From Acidisphaera sp035272265 (GTDB lineage: Bacteria > Pseudomonadota > Alphaproteobacteria > Acetobacterales > Acetobacteraceae): 6,974 nucleotides of DNA. The notes beneath the pieces were generated by a model. It was not told where the DNA came from. It searched no databases and worked only from the letters and a program-made list of their open reading frames with translations. The stretch is taken from positions 1 through 6,974 of the forward strand of contig DATEQV010000104.1 of NCBI GenBank assembly GCA_035272265.1, given 5' to 3'. The position numbers were made by a program, and so were the translations under genes. Numbering within the stretch: the stretch's first letter is position 1; every line of letters begins with the position of its first letter. Of this stretch, positions 1-5,214 are shown piece by piece.

Positions 1-1071
1 TGCGTCGGCATGGCCGATGTCGAGCGCGGCGCGCCCATGGCGCCGGACACGATCGTGCGGATCTATTCGATGACCAAGCCGCTCACGACCGTCGCCGCGA
101 TGATGCTGTACGAGGAAGGCCGGTTCCAGCTCGACGATCCGATCAGCCACTACCTGCCAGCGTTCCGAGACAATCGCGTCGCCACCGGCGGCGCGATGTG
201 GGGCAAGCTCAACAGTGCGCCGGCCGCGCGCGACATCACGTTCCGCGACCTGATGACGCACACGTCAGGCCTGACCTACTGGTTCATGGAGGCGTCGCCT
301 GTCGATGCGGCGTACCGCGCGGCCGGCATCGATCTGAACACCACCGACCAGACGCTCGAGGAAATCGTGAACCGGGCGGCTGCGATCCCGCTGCTCGCGC
401 AGCCCGGCACCGAGTGGAACTACAGCATCTCGACCGACGTGCTCGGGCATCTGGTCGCGGTGATGTCGGGCCGGCCGTTCGACGAGTTCCTGCGCGAGCG
501 GGTGATCGGCCCGCTCGGCATGACGGACACCGACTTCTTCGTGCCTGCCGAGAAGGCCGCGCGCTTCGCCGCCTGCTACAGCCGCAGCGAGCAGGGCGGG
601 CTGAAGCTGATCGACGATCCGAAGGAGAGCCGGTTCATGCGTCCGCCGGCCGCGCCGTCGGGCGGCGGCGGGCTGGTCGGCACGGCGGCGGACTACATGC
701 GGTTCTGCCGGTTCATGCTCAACAAGGGCGAGCTGGACGGGGTGCGCCTGCTCGGGCGCAAGACGATCGAGCTGATGACCAGCAACCACCTCGGCGGCGA
801 TATGGCGTCGATGGGCCAGCTGCAGTTCAACGAATCCTCGTTCGAGGGCGTGGGCTTCGGGTTGGGCTTCTCCGTGATGCTCGATCCGGCGCGCGCGCAG
901 ATCGTCGGCACGCCAGGGGAGTTCGCCTGGGGAGGTGCGGCGAGCACCGCGTTCTGGTGCGACCCGGCCGAGGACTTGGCCGTGGTGATGCTGACGCAGC
1001 TGGTGCCGTCGAGCACCTATCCGATCCGCCGCGAACTGCGCGTGCTGACCTACGCGGCGATCGAGCGGTGA
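1..1071 (+). CDS. Beta-lactamase-fold serine hydrolase (family VIII esterase-like), 5' end cut by window
   Basis: This is a serine hydrolase of the class C beta-lactamase/penicillin-binding-protein fold. The frame is open to the first base of the window, and an ATG at 10 is probably internal: family members have a longer N-terminus before the 'GxAD...' strand seen here. Numbering from that ATG, the nucleophile motif SMTK is at residues 20-23, where Ser is the acylated residue and Lys the base. The second motif begins YS at 138-139, in the context WNYSIS. The typical HTSGL turn is at 84-88. A glycine run PSGGGGLVGTAADY lies near 216-229. A WGG at 307-309 stands where true beta-lactamases have KTG. 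The WGG box points to a family VIII carboxylesterase-type enzyme acting on ester or amide substrates rather than a resistance beta-lactamase; the substrate cannot be told. No signal peptide can be judged because the start is missing. The next gene follows 19 nt downstream on the same strand. Confidence 0.9.
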   Translation, partial: CVGMADVERGAPMAPDTIVRIYSMTKPLTTVAAMMLYEEGRFQLDDPISHYLPAFRDNRVATGGAMWGKLNSAPAARDITFRDLMTHTSGLTYWFMEASPVDAAYRAAGIDLNTTDQTLEEIVNRAAAIPLLAQPGTEWNYSISTDVLGHLVAVMSGRPFDEFLRERVIGPLGMTDTDFFVPAEKAARFAACYSRSEQGGLKLIDDPKESRFMRPPAAPSGGGGLVGTAADYMRFCRFMLNKGELDGVRLLGRKTIELMTSNHLGGDMASMGQLQFNESSFEGVGFGLGFSVMLDPARAQIVGTPGEFAWGGAASTAFWCDPAEDLAVVMLTQLVPSSTYPIRRELRVLTYAAIER

Positions 1072-1090
1072 TCGAGCCTGCCTTGCAGCG

Positions 1091-1636
1091 ATGACACGCA
1101 GGACACGTCGCCCGATCCATGCCGCAGCGGTCGCGGCGTTCGGCGTTCTGCTGCCGCTCGCGGGCGCGCCGGCAGGTGCGGCACCCGAGGGCCGGCGAGC
1201 CGCCCCGGCAATCCCGACGGCCCCCCCGATGCAAGCCGCCCCAGGTGTAGCGAGCGCGACGGAACCGTCCGATAAGCCGGCGTTCGGGCTGCCGACGTCT
1301 GCCGCACGCGTGGAGGCGCGGATCGCCTATCTGCACAAGACGCTCGGCATCACGTCCGCGCAGGAGCCGCAGTTCAGTGCCTACGCCGAGGTGATGCGCG
1401 CCAATGCGCAAGCGATGCGGACCCTGTTCCAGCAGCGCGCCCACACCAACGACGCGACGGCGGACGGCCGGCTGCGCTGGTACGCGCAGCTTTCCGCTGC
1501 CTATGCCGACGCGATGCAGAAGCAGCTCGCCGTCTTCGAGCCGCTGTACCAAAGCCTGAGCGACGCGCAGAAAAAGGCGGCCGACGCCGCGTTCGCGGAT
1601 CTGCGGATCAGGCCTCGACACCGCCACGCAGGGTGA
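1091..1636 (+). CDS. Secreted LTXXQ-motif (Spy/CpxP-like) periplasmic protein
   Basis: The 181-aa product starts with an Arg-rich n-region and an Ala/Leu-rich hydrophobic core (residues about 9-30, with AGAPAGA before the likely cleavage site), so it is a Sec-type exported protein. An Ala/Pro-rich linker of about 30 residues follows. The helical domain starts near residue 70 with RIAYLHKTLGIT. It contains two degenerate copies of the LTxxQ signature: LGITSAQ near 85 and LSDAQ near 155. This is the alphaproteobacterial form of the Spy/CpxP family, whose characterised members are periplasmic chaperones or regulators of envelope stress; that role here is by family only. The ATG at 1091 has only a weak Shine-Dalgarno, and the 19-nt gap after the hydrolase suggests possible co-transcription. 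The C-terminus is basic and His-containing (RPRHRHAG). The gene ends in an inverted repeat shared with the convergent gene. Confidence 0.8.
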   Translation: MTRRTRRPIHAAAVAAFGVLLPLAGAPAGAAPEGRRAAPAIPTAPPMQAAPGVASATEPSDKPAFGLPTSAARVEARIAYLHKTLGITSAQEPQFSAYAEVMRANAQAMRTLFQQRAHTNDATADGRLRWYAQLSAAYADAMQKQLAVFEPLYQSLSDAQKKAADAAFADLRIRPRHRHAG

Positions 1637-1679
1637 CGGACGCTCCCGGCCGCGGCTTCCCGCCCCCGCCGATCCGTCA
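1634..1679. terminator. Inverted repeat spanning the convergent stop codons (possible bidirectional terminator)
   Basis: TGACGGA at 1634-1640 is a perfect 7-bp inverted repeat of TCCGTCA at 1673-1679. The first three bases of the left arm are the stop of the Spy-like gene, and the last three of the right arm are the stop, read on the minus strand, of the facing gene. The 32-base interior is GC-rich and includes the palindrome GCCGCGGC. There is no T-run on either side, so a classical intrinsic terminator is not shown; a bidirectional end-of-transcript structure is inferred from position only. Confidence 0.3.
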
Positions 1680-2117
1680 GACCAGCGCAAACGCGGCCAG
1701 TTCCTCCTCCCGAGCCACGGCGAACCCGCGCGCTGCATAGATCATCTTCGACTCGTACACCGCGATCGCGTCCGCGGCGCTCGCGCTGCACTGCGCGGTG
1801 TGCCGCGCGTTGGTCAATGCCAGCAGGACACCGCGTTGGCGGAGCGTGCCGATCGGGAAGTGCCGCGATACCGGAACCGACCGGCGGAAATCCTCCACGA
1901 TCTGCCTGATGGCCTGCATCGTGGCGCCGTTCCTCGAGCACTCGGTGTAGACGGCCGTCAGTGCGATCGCACACCCACGATAGGTGTCGCTGGACACCGG
2001 CCCGCGGCAGAGATCTCCCCAGCGGCGGAACAGCTCCCGGCCGAGCGCCGTCGAGGGCTCGCGACGACCAACCGCGGCGATCTCGTCATCACCGAGCCAG
2101 TGTAGGTCGATATTCAT
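1677..2117 (-). CDS. Hypothetical protein, 146 aa
   Basis: I do not recognise this protein. The chosen ATG at 2117 (product begins MNIDLHWLGDDEI) is preceded by GGAG eight bases upstream. A longer start at 2177 exists, but its only purine-rich stretch abuts the ATG. Codon third positions are mostly G or C across the frame, which supports real coding. The product is soluble-looking, with no signal peptide or membrane segment. It contains four cysteines: three in the first half (in DLCRGP, YRGCAI and TECSRN) and one in TAQCSA. Two probable amphipathic helices are visible: one around TMQAIRQIVEDFRR in the middle and one around SAADAIAVYESKMIYAARGF near the end. The gene faces the Spy-like gene across a 40-nt gap and lies downstream of the MSMEG_0570-family gene on the same strand, about 220 nt away, so co-transcription with it is possible but unproven. 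Confidence 0.65.
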   Translation of the reverse strand: MNIDLHWLGDDEIAAVGRREPSTALGRELFRRWGDLCRGPVSSDTYRGCAIALTAVYTECSRNGATMQAIRQIVEDFRRSVPVSRHFPIGTLRQRGVLLALTNARHTAQCSASAADAIAVYESKMIYAARGFAVAREEELAAFALV

Positions 2118-2230
2118 TCCGGCAACTCCGGCAACGTCGGCAGCGCTCACGCTGCCGTCGGATCGATTGGCTCCCATCCTGGTAGCTGCGCGTCAGCGAA
2201 TTGCTTCACATGCACGTCTATTCCCGGTTA

Positions 2231-2254
2231 ACCGCCGTGCTGAGGCACGGCCGT
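2231..2254. repeat. Perfect hairpin between the MSMEG_0570-family gene and the hypothetical gene
   Basis: GCCGTGC (2234-2240), loop TGAG, GCACGGC (2245-2251) form a 7-bp perfect stem, extended by two more pairs after one mismatch. On the minus strand it lies about 85 nt after the stop of the MSMEG_0570-family gene and about 115 nt before the start of the hypothetical gene. No T-run follows on either strand, so it may be a Rho-assisted terminator or a leader structure; which one cannot be decided by eye. The flanking 2118-2338 shows no convincing gene. A weaker GAATC/GATTC repeat sits at 2262-2276. Confidence 0.4.
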
Positions 2255-2338
2255 TCGCCCCGAATCCGCCTGATTCAAACCGTCGGGCAGGCCAGAGAGA
2301 GCGTGTCGGGCGTCAGGGGGATGGCGACACCGCAGGCG

Positions 2339-2593
2339 TCAGTCGGCCGGGCGAAGCCGCTCGATCCGCGCGCGATCCTGCATGCCGAACGCGTGCGCAC
2401 GCGGCAGCAGGTCGGCCAGGGCGGCAGCTGCCCGCTCGCTCGCCGCGCCGAGCGCCGCGCGGCTGCGCGTGACCAACTCGTCGATCGCGTAGCTGCGGTC
2501 GGCTTCAAGGATCATGCCGATGATGGCCGAGGGCGCATAAAATGTCGTCAGAGTGCCGTCCGGCCAACGGACGTCGAACAGAACACCCCTCAT
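2339..2593 (-). CDS. MSMEG_0570-family nitrogen starvation response protein
   Basis: The 84-aa product carries the signature of the small MSMEG_0570 family (named for a Mycolicibacterium smegmatis nitrogen-starvation gene). It has a first strand ending VRWPDG (residues 8-13), a YxPS motif at 19-22, and a RSYAIDELVTRSRAAL block at about 33-48 followed by a Ser-Glu-Arg helix. The ATG at 2593 matches the family's usual N-terminus and has a G-rich ribosome site (GGTGGGGG) just upstream; a longer frame begins with TTG at 2686 and is unlikely. Family members normally sit in a conserved block with a nitrilase, a radical SAM protein, a flavin oxidoreductase, a glycosyltransferase and an acetyltransferase. 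None of those partners is visible here, so this copy looks isolated. The molecular function of the family is unknown to me. The family call rests on motif recall, not a search. Confidence 0.72.
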   Translation of the reverse strand: MRGVLFDVRWPDGTLTTFYAPSAIIGMILEADRSYAIDELVTRSRAALGAASERAAAALADLLPRAHAFGMQDRARIERLRPAD

Positions 2594-2728
2594 GCGCCCC
2601 CACCACACCAGATCGCGCGCCACGCCGTCGGCGCAGCAACGAAGAACGTGAGGTTCGGTTCGCGATAAAACCGGCGAGTAAGCCAATCATCTCCCGGCGC
2701 CGGCTCGCCGATGCGTGATCAGCAGCGG

Positions 2729-2771
2729 CACACCGTCCCATGCACGGGTCTCACGCACACGTCCCGTGCAC
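2729..2771. repeat. Near-identical 16-17 bp direct repeat pair
   Basis: CACACCGTCCCATGCAC at 2729-2745 and CACACGTCCCGTGCAC at 2756-2771 differ by one inserted C and one A/G change. The distance between corresponding bases is about 26-27 bp. Because each copy ends in a half-palindrome, the pair also creates the inverted repeat TGCACGGG (2741-2748) / CCCGTGCA (2763-2770) with a 14-nt loop. Confidence 0.6.
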
Positions 2772-2793
2772 ACCTCTCAAGCGAGAGATGTGC
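2768..2793. repeat. Long hairpin overlapping the direct repeat
   Basis: Arms 2768-2778 and 2783-2793 pair as five base pairs, one C/A mismatch, then five base pairs (inner arm CTCTC/GAGAG, outer arm GCACA/TGTGC), closed by the loop AAGC. It shares bases 2768-2770 with the neighbouring 8-bp inverted repeat, so the two structures are mutually exclusive in one strand. A further small hairpin TGCGG-AAA-CCGCA follows at 2798-2810. On the minus strand the cluster lies about 175 nt after the DUF4142 stop and about 150 nt before the MSMEG_0570-family start, and could serve as a transcript end or a leader. No T-run follows. Confidence 0.55.
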
Positions 2794-2969
2794 GGCGTGC
2801 GGAAACCGCAAGGTGCTCGGGGGTCGGCGTCGACGGGATCGCGCGGCCGTTCGCCCGGACAGGCCCGGCAGCTTGCGTGCCCCACGGAGGCGGGGGGTTC
2901 GGCGGGGGCCACGGCCGCTGACCAGCAGCTCCCCGCCAAACGTCGCGGAACCCGGTAAGCCCCGCCTTG

Positions 2970-3569
2970 CTAGAGATGCGGAATCCCGGGGGGAGGCGGA
3001 ATCGGCGGAGTGAACGACGGCTCCATCGGCATCTGATGCTGAAGTGCGCGCAGCGCCGCGAGGTTCCTGCGCACCTCCGCGATGCCCTGCTGCGACAGTG
3101 CGACGAGCTGCGGATTCTGTCCCGGCGTGCTCATCATCATGTCGTAGTGATCGAGGACCTCCTGGTGCGAGGCAATCTGGTCATCGATGAACACGCGGTC
3201 GAAGTCGAGCCCCCCCTGGCGATGGATCTGGAACAGCCGGATCTTCAGGTCGTTCGGCAGCCCCGTGGGCGGGACGATGCCCTGTGCCTTGATGATCGGA
3301 TCCAGCCTCGCGGCGAAGGCGTTGGCATCGCCCAGCATCGTCGCGGCGATCTGCTTGACCGCCGGCGTCTGGGCGTAGGTCGGCGCGAGCGAGCATTCCT
3401 CACGGTCGAACTGAATGACGTTATAGGCCCGGGTCACGAACTCGAGGTCGGCTTGATTCATGTTGCCGCCCGGCGCCGATGTCGCCGTTGGCCTGGCGCA
3501 GCTTGCGAGTGTTAGCAAGGCCGCCGGGATCGCCAGCGCGAGCGCCGTGCGGCGGGTCACCTGTTCCAT
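2970..3569 (-). CDS. DUF4142 domain lipoprotein
   Basis: The 199-aa product has a signal with twin Arg (TRRTAL, residues 5-10), a hydrophobic stretch, and a lipobox LASC with Cys24 as the predicted lipidated residue. It is therefore a predicted exported lipoprotein, possibly via Tat. From about residue 39 the DUF4142 pattern is clear: a starting DLEFVTRAYNV helix, TPAVKQIAATMLGDANAFAARLDPI (a helix normally holding His/Asp in ferritin-like members), FDRVFIDDQIASHQEVLDHYD near 123-143, and a final PQLVALSQQGIAEVRRNLAAL helix. DUF4142 proteins are four-helix, ferritin-like periplasmic proteins of uncertain function. The tail is Pro-rich (PPIPPPPG). The ATG at 3569 has GGTG about 7 bases upstream. 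The start lies 30 nt after the stop of the beta-barrel gene, so the two are probably co-transcribed and may act together in the envelope. Confidence 0.85.
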   Translation of the reverse strand: MEQVTRRTALALAIPAALLTLASCARPTATSAPGGNMNQADLEFVTRAYNVIQFDREECSLAPTYAQTPAVKQIAATMLGDANAFAARLDPIIKAQGIVPPTGLPNDLKIRLFQIHRQGGLDFDRVFIDDQIASHQEVLDHYDMMMSTPGQNPQLVALSQQGIAEVRRNLAALRALQHQMPMEPSFTPPIPPPPGIPHL

Positions 3570-3599
3570 GTCTTCACCCTGTTCCTGTGCGACTGCCGG

Positions 3600-4583
3600 T
3601 CAGAAGATGTAGAGGAAGCGAAGCGTCGTGCCGATCACCTCCTTGAACCCGCCCGAGGCGGCCACGTCACCGTGCACGTCCAGCAGCACCTGGAAATTCG
3701 GCGACAGGAACTGGCCGACGGCCGCACGCAACTGCTGCTCGTTGTGCTTGCCCGTCACGGTGGTCGCGCCGGGCTGCAGGCCAAGCAAGGCTGTGGCCGC
3801 CGGGTTGGTGAACGAGGTCTGCCCGCCGAACGTTCCATAGTAGCCGATCGAGGTGGTCAGCGCAACGTTCCAGTTCCAATTCAACCACAGCTGCACGCGG
3901 GCGTACGGGTCGTGCTTCGTCGTGACGCCGATCGGGAGGCCCGACCCTGGCGCGAAGGAGCCGGTCGTGTCGCCGGCGAACGTCCCGTCCACGCCGAGGT
4001 CGTAGGAAAAGTGGTCGCCGATGCCCTGGTCCCAACCGATCTGGAAGGTGCCGGCCCAGCCGTTGGACCCGCTGTTGAGGCTGGCCCAGTTGACGAGCTG
4101 GTTCTTGTTGTAGCTGCCCACCGGCGGATAGAAGAAGCCGGCGAGAACGAGATATTGTTTCTGCTGGAAGTTGGCATACGGCCAGAAGAACGCGGAGATA
4201 TCGACGTTGCTTGCACCGAAGGTGTTGTTCACGGGCGTGCCGCTAATATTGCCGCTGCCCGAGAACTGGCCGAACGGCTCGATCAGCTGGAACCCGGCCG
4301 GATGACCGAAGAGGTAGTCGTAGTGAACGAACCGCTCGGTCCCAAAATAGGCCTGGTTGCTGGCGCCGTTTGAGGTAAGGTTCGTACCGCTGGTTTCGAA
4401 CGTCGGGCTGTCGGCGTAATCGAAATAGAAAAGATTAATGCTGGTGCCGTCCGGCGCCGGCACGAACTCGTGCGGCTCGATTCTCTGCGCCGATGCGACC
4501 CCGGTGCTACCGAGCAGCACCGCCGCGCATGCGGCCAGCCGCACAGGCCGCTCGGCGGTCGGCCGCCGATCGCAACTGGACAT
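3600..4583 (-). CDS. Outer-membrane beta-barrel protein, MetA-pathway (phenol) transporter-like
   Basis: The 327-aa product starts MSSCDRR and has a Sec signal peptide ending VASA before Gln33. The mature part is rich in aromatic, Gly, Asn and Ser residues in alternating patterns typical of beta-strands (for example FVHYDYLFGH, QYLVLAGFFYPP, RVQLWLNWNWNVAL), and it ends in Phe in the context TTLRFLYIF, as expected for Bam-inserted barrels. The overall pattern matches the 'putative MetA-pathway of phenol degradation' family, outer-membrane proteins sometimes linked to uptake of hydrophobic compounds. The substrate here is not shown, and no aromatic-degradation genes are nearby. I chose the ATG at 4583 because GGAG lies nine bases upstream; a GTG at 4610 would add nine basic residues without a good ribosome site. 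The gene leads a probable two-gene operon with the DUF4142 lipoprotein. Confidence 0.8.
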   Translation of the reverse strand: MSSCDRRPTAERPVRLAACAAVLLGSTGVASAQRIEPHEFVPAPDGTSINLFYFDYADSPTFETSGTNLTSNGASNQAYFGTERFVHYDYLFGHPAGFQLIEPFGQFSGSGNISGTPVNNTFGASNVDISAFFWPYANFQQKQYLVLAGFFYPPVGSYNKNQLVNWASLNSGSNGWAGTFQIGWDQGIGDHFSYDLGVDGTFAGDTTGSFAPGSGLPIGVTTKHDPYARVQLWLNWNWNVALTTSIGYYGTFGGQTSFTNPAATALLGLQPGATTVTGKHNEQQLRAAVGQFLSPNFQVLLDVHGDVAASGGFKEVIGTTLRFLYIF

Positions 4584-4606
4584 TCGCTTCTTCTCCCTTC
4601 GACTCG

Positions 4607-4623
4607 GCACGGAGCCCCCGTGC
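4607..4623 (-). promoter_or_regulatory. Leader hairpin upstream of the beta-barrel gene
   Basis: GCACGG (4607-4612) and CCGTGC (4618-4623) form a perfect 6-bp stem with a 5-nt loop, 23 bases upstream of the chosen ATG and just before the Shine-Dalgarno on the minus strand. An alternative GGAGC/GCTCC pairing overlaps it. A role in translation or mRNA stability is inference. The rest of the 158-nt gap up to the response regulator also has a 5-bp hairpin ATGGC/GCCAT at 4656-4671; no clear promoter boxes were recognised. Confidence 0.3.
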
Positions 4624-4706
4624 TCCGGAGGTCATGACGCCACTGTGACGGAGCCATGGCGACGTGGCCATACAGCGGTGGTCGCAGACAGCGTAACTGC
4701 CACAGA

Positions 4707-4724
4707 GTGTGGCCTTTTCCACAC
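4707..4724 (-). terminator. Possible terminator hairpin after the response regulator
   Basis: Read on the minus strand, GTGTGG-AAAAGG-CCACAC forms a perfect 6-bp stem with a 6-nt loop, beginning 17 bases after the response-regulator stop codon. The position fits a transcript end, but no T-run follows, so it is not a textbook intrinsic terminator. Confidence 0.35.
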
Positions 4725-4741
4725 GCGTCGCGTGCACAGGG

Positions 4742-5110
4742 TCAGACGCGATGCTGCACGCCTTGGCGCAGGACCCGGTCGAGAGCGCTGGTCGGGAACG
4801 GTTTCTGCAGGAGGAATTCGCCCTCGCCCAGGTCGTGCCGGGCCAGCGCCGGATGCCAGCCGGTGGCGTAGATGATGGGGATTCCCGGCCACAGTCGGCG
4901 TACGTGGGCGCCCAGGTCCAGGCCCGACATGCCCGGCCCGAGATTGACGTCGGTCACCAGCGCGGCAGGCGGATCGCGTCCGTCGAATTCGGCCAGCAGC
5001 GCTTCGGCACTCGGGAACGAGACGCAGGCGTGACCCAGCGCCTCGATCATCTGTTCGATCGTCAGGCGCACGAGTTCGTCGTCCTCGACCAGCGCGATGG
5101 CCGCTCGCAT
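4742..5110 (-). CDS. Single-domain response regulator (CheY-like receiver)
   Basis: The 122-aa product is one complete receiver domain with no output domain. The acidic pair Asp10-Asp11 follows strand 1 (IALVEDDE), the phospho-acceptor is Asp54 in LVTDVNLGPGMSG, the switch Thr83 is in YATGW, and Lys103 is in LLQKPF. All conserved residues for phosphorylation are present. The sequence style (TDVNLGPGMSGLDLGAHVRRLWPGIPIIYATG) resembles the alphaproteobacterial receivers paired with HWE/HisKA2 or hybrid kinases, so it probably works as a phosphate shuttle or sink, or through protein contacts. No kinase gene lies in the window, so it is an orphan here. The ATG at 5110 is preceded by a very strong purine-rich site (GGAGGAGAGGGGGG). 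It stands alone, 104 nt from ghrA upstream and 158 nt from the barrel gene downstream. Confidence 0.92.
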   Translation of the reverse strand: MRAAIALVEDDELVRLTIEQMIEALGHACVSFPSAEALLAEFDGRDPPAALVTDVNLGPGMSGLDLGAHVRRLWPGIPIIYATGWHPALARHDLGEGEFLLQKPFPTSALDRVLRQGVQHRV

Positions 5111-5186
5111 CGCCCCCCTCTCCTCCTGCCGGCCGTCGACGTCGGCCGCATAGCCGGCCCTGCGGCCTCAACGGTGGGAACCCCTG

Positions 5187-5212
5187 ACCGATCAGCAATC
5201 GCACCAATCGGT
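5187..5212. repeat. Inverted repeat with internal tandem repeat after ghrA
   Basis: ACCGAT (5187-5192) and ATCGGT (5207-5212) form a 6-bp inverted repeat just beyond the ghrA stop. On the minus strand the interval also contains two adjacent, nearly identical 9-mers, CGATTGGTG and CGATTGCTG. It may be a transcript-end structure for ghrA or part of the receiver gene's upstream region; no T-run is seen. Confidence 0.3.
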
Positions 5213-5214
5213 TG

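Larger units (their letters stand above)
2594..2969. other. Gene-poor gap upstream of the MSMEG_0570-family gene
   Basis: About 375 bases without a convincing gene. Open frames here are short, use GTG/TTG starts or have Arg/Gly/Pro-biased products, and look like GC-rich chance frames. The right half (2820-2960) is very GC-rich with runs of G and no clear structure. The left half contains the palindrome and direct-repeat cluster described separately (2729-2810). The gap separates two minus-strand transcription units, so it should contain the end of the DUF4142 transcript and the promoter of the small gene. I could not identify -35/-10 or -24/-12 boxes with confidence. Confidence 0.5.

Noticed and set aside
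198..1094. Plus-strand frame of 298 codons inside the serine hydrolase gene
   Set aside because: Arg/Ala/Gly-rich shadow frame overlapping a gene with all its catalytic motifs.
827..1738. Minus-strand frame of 303 codons opposite the hydrolase end and the Spy-like gene
   Set aside because: Very Arg-rich, no domain, and antisense to two supported genes.
2594..2686. N-terminal extension of the MSMEG_0570-family protein from a TTG at 2686
   Set aside because: The family normally starts right at the M-x-x-x-x-F-x-VRWPDG strand, and the ATG at 2593 has a G-rich ribosome site.
2729..2960. Possible second group II intron fragment in the palindrome-rich gap
   Set aside because: No domain V-like hairpin with the ACCGCC/GGTGGT lower stem and no GAT-type 3' end could be found; only generic hairpins.
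4670..4706. A TGGCAG-N5-like sequence on the minus strand before the beta-barrel gene, considered as a sigma-54 promoter
   Set aside because: The -12 element is CTGT rather than TTGC, so the match is not convincing.
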